A stretch of 64,000 nt of DNA from Pseudomonas arsenicoxydans. GTDB lineage: Bacteria; Pseudomonadota; Gammaproteobacteria; Pseudomonadales; Pseudomonadaceae. This document shows positions 62,875 to 64,000 of this stretch, piece by piece. The notes under the pieces were generated by a model. That model made no database searches, was not told where the DNA came from, and saw only the letters and a list, made by a program, of their open reading frames with translations. Position numbers and translations under genes: made by a program. Location: contig NZ_RCZE01000002.1 of assembly GCF_006438915.1 (NCBI RefSeq), forward strand, positions 251,144 through 315,143. Direction: 5' to 3'. Position 1 is the first letter of the stretch. Every line of letters begins with the position of its first letter.

Positions 62875-63645
62875 ATGCACCCGTACTTTTCCCTGCAAGG
62901 CCGCACCGCACTGGTGACCGGCGGCACCCGTGGTATCGGCAAAATGATCGCCAAGGCTTATGTCGAAGCTGGCGCTACCGTGTACGTCTGCGCTCGGGAT
63001 GCTGAAGCCTGCCAGCAAACCGCTGACGAATTGAGCGCATTCGGGCGCTGCCATGGGGTGGCGGCCAATCTGGCCACCGAAGAAGGTGTGCTGCAATTGG
63101 CCACGCGATTGGGCGAGCAGATCACTCACCTAGATATTCTGGTGAACAACGCTGGCACCACCTGGGGGGCTCCGCTGGAAAGCTACCCGGTCAAGGGCTG
63201 GGAAAAGGTCATGCAGCTCAACGTGACGTCGGTGTTCAACTGCATTCAGCAGTTTTTGCCGCTGTTGCGCAAAGCCGGCTCCGAAGCCAATCCGGCGCGG
63301 ATCATTAACATCGGCTCTGTGGCCGGGATTTCGTCCTTTGGTGAGCAAGCGTATGCCTACGGGCCGAGTAAAGCAGCCTTACACCAATTGTCGCGAATTC
63401 TGGCGCGGGAGTTGGTGAGCCAGCACATCAACGTCAATGTGATTGCCCCGGGGCGTTTCCCGAGCAAAATGACCCAGCACATCGGCAATGATGAACAGGC
63501 GTTGGCGCAGGATACGGCGCTGATTCCGATGAAGCGCTGGGGTCGGGAGGAAGAGATGGCGGCGCTGGCGATCAGCCTGGCGAGTACGGCGGGGGCGTAT
63601 ATGACCGGGAATATTATTCCTTTGGATGGTGGGTTCAGTCTCTGA
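62875..63645 (+). CDS. rhlG: RhlG-like NADPH-dependent beta-ketoacyl reductase
   Basis: This 256-residue classical SDR is very similar to P. aeruginosa RhlG from the first residues (MHPYFSLQGRTALVTGGTRGIGKMIAKA). It has the TGGTRGIG nucleotide motif (14-21), NNAG (about 90), the catalytic Ser-Tyr-Lys (IGSVAGISS, YAYGPSKAALHQLSRIL) and VNVIAPGRFPS. RhlG was linked to rhamnolipid or polyhydroxyalkanoate precursor supply, which is disputed. No rhlAB genes are nearby. It is monocistronic, and a class A REP doublet follows. Confidence 0.92.
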   Translation: MHPYFSLQGRTALVTGGTRGIGKMIAKAYVEAGATVYVCARDAEACQQTADELSAFGRCHGVAANLATEEGVLQLATRLGEQITHLDILVNNAGTTWGAPLESYPVKGWEKVMQLNVTSVFNCIQQFLPLLRKAGSEANPARIINIGSVAGISSFGEQAYAYGPSKAALHQLSRILARELVSQHINVNVIAPGRFPSKMTQHIGNDEQALAQDTALIPMKRWGREEEMAALAISLASTAGAYMTGNIIPLDGGFSL

Positions 63646-63659
63646 GATTCGCGGCGCGG

Positions 63660-63743
63660 CCTTCGCGAGCAAGCCCGCTCCCACATTTGACCGAATTGCC
63701 CGGACGAACTCGGTCAAATGTGGGAGCGGGCTTGCTCGCGAAG
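63660..63743. repeat. REP doublet, class A, outward orientation with inner stem
   Basis: Reverse core, then TTGACCGA...TCGGTCAA as an inner inverted pair, then forward core. This is the outward arrangement also seen at 50574. Confidence 0.92.
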
Positions 63744-63818
63744 GGTCCCTTGTAGGCACCACAGATCCAGGGACGATCAGGTTATGATGCCCACCCTCTC
63801 CCCGCTCCGACCCAGACC

Positions 63819-64000
63819 ATGACCTACAGCGTTTCCCCCATCGGCTTCGTGCGCTCCTGCTTCAAGGAGAAGTTTGCCATTCCGCGCCAACCGCAACTGG
63901 CCCCGGCCGCTCGCGGTGTTCTGGAGTTGGTCGCACCGTTTGATCAGGGTGACGCAGTGCAAGGCCTGGAGCAGGTCAGCCACGTCTGGTTGCTGTTCCT
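63819..64000 (+). CDS. trmO: TrmO/TsaA-like tRNA methyltransferase, N-terminal part only
   Basis: The window ends 60 codons into this gene. The visible part (MTYSVSPIGFVRSCFKEKFAIPRQPQLAPAARGVLEL...QGLEQVSHVWLLFL) matches the start of TrmO (formerly TsaA/YaeB), which uses S-adenosylmethionine to methylate N6-threonylcarbamoyladenosine at position 37 of certain tRNAs. GFVRSCFKEKFAIPRQ is the family's first motif. The rest is beyond the window edge. Confidence 0.9.
   Translation, partial: MTYSVSPIGFVRSCFKEKFAIPRQPQLAPAARGVLELVAPFDQGDAVQGLEQVSHVWLLF

Overview
The window is chromosomal DNA of a fluorescent Pseudomonas, most likely the P. fluorescens group. Three things point there. Many genes are recognisable Pseudomonas orthologues (liv/bra transporter, quiP, rhlG, mprF-virJ, proS, dinB, kup, rimO, pdxH, dinG). 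The order of the backbone genes resembles what I remember of the P. aeruginosa chromosome, though no alignment was run. At least 15 intergenic REP-type palindrome pairs carry the GTGGGAGCGGGCTTGCTCGCGAA core or relatives typical of this group. I see no phage, insertion sequence, CRISPR array or plasmid functions.

Layout. 1-1552: end of a branched-chain amino-acid ABC transporter operon (livM end, livG, livF). 1727-4231: a four-gene bufferin-type RiPP operon (Cys-containing DUF2282 precursor, DUF692 MNIO enzyme, DUF2063 partner, DoxX membrane protein), probably for copper or soft-metal protection. 4382-12255: a LysR/SDR divergent pair, an acyltransferase, a lipoprotein, a FAD dehydrogenase, a PLP enzyme and the NhaA antiporter. 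12287-13812: a colicin-E3-like ribosomal RNase toxin and its putative immunity gene. 13890-28048: envelope lipoproteins and OmpA-like proteins, pdxH, a serine hydrolase, an agarase-like GH-A glycosidase, dinG, a collagen-like exported protein, and SEC-C zinc/metal-binding proteins. 28198-32277: isochorismatase-like protein, YfcG-type GST and the AHL acylase QuiP. 32476-43002: a ligase-associated DNA repair set (MBL exonuclease, ATP-dependent ligase, Lhr-like helicase, PdeM nuclease), split in the middle by a five-gene basic amino-acid ABC transporter cassette of the aotJQMOP type.

43050-64000: dcd, a cold-shock gene, a DUF481 protein, an ATL alkyltransferase-like protein, AmpG, ProS, a lipoprotein, DinB, two tandem initiator tRNA genes each with its own promoter and terminator, MprF with its aminoacyl-phosphatidylglycerol hydrolase partner, Kup, RimO, a GNAT protein, an RsuA-family protein that has lost its catalytic aspartate, a YehS-like protein, RhlG and the start of trmO.

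The most interesting items are the bufferin operon, the compact E3-type toxin with an immunity protein that does not look like ImmE3, the interrupted ligase-associated repair quartet, the apparent pseudoenzyme of the RsuA family, and hybrid REP palindromes whose two arms belong to different sequence variants.
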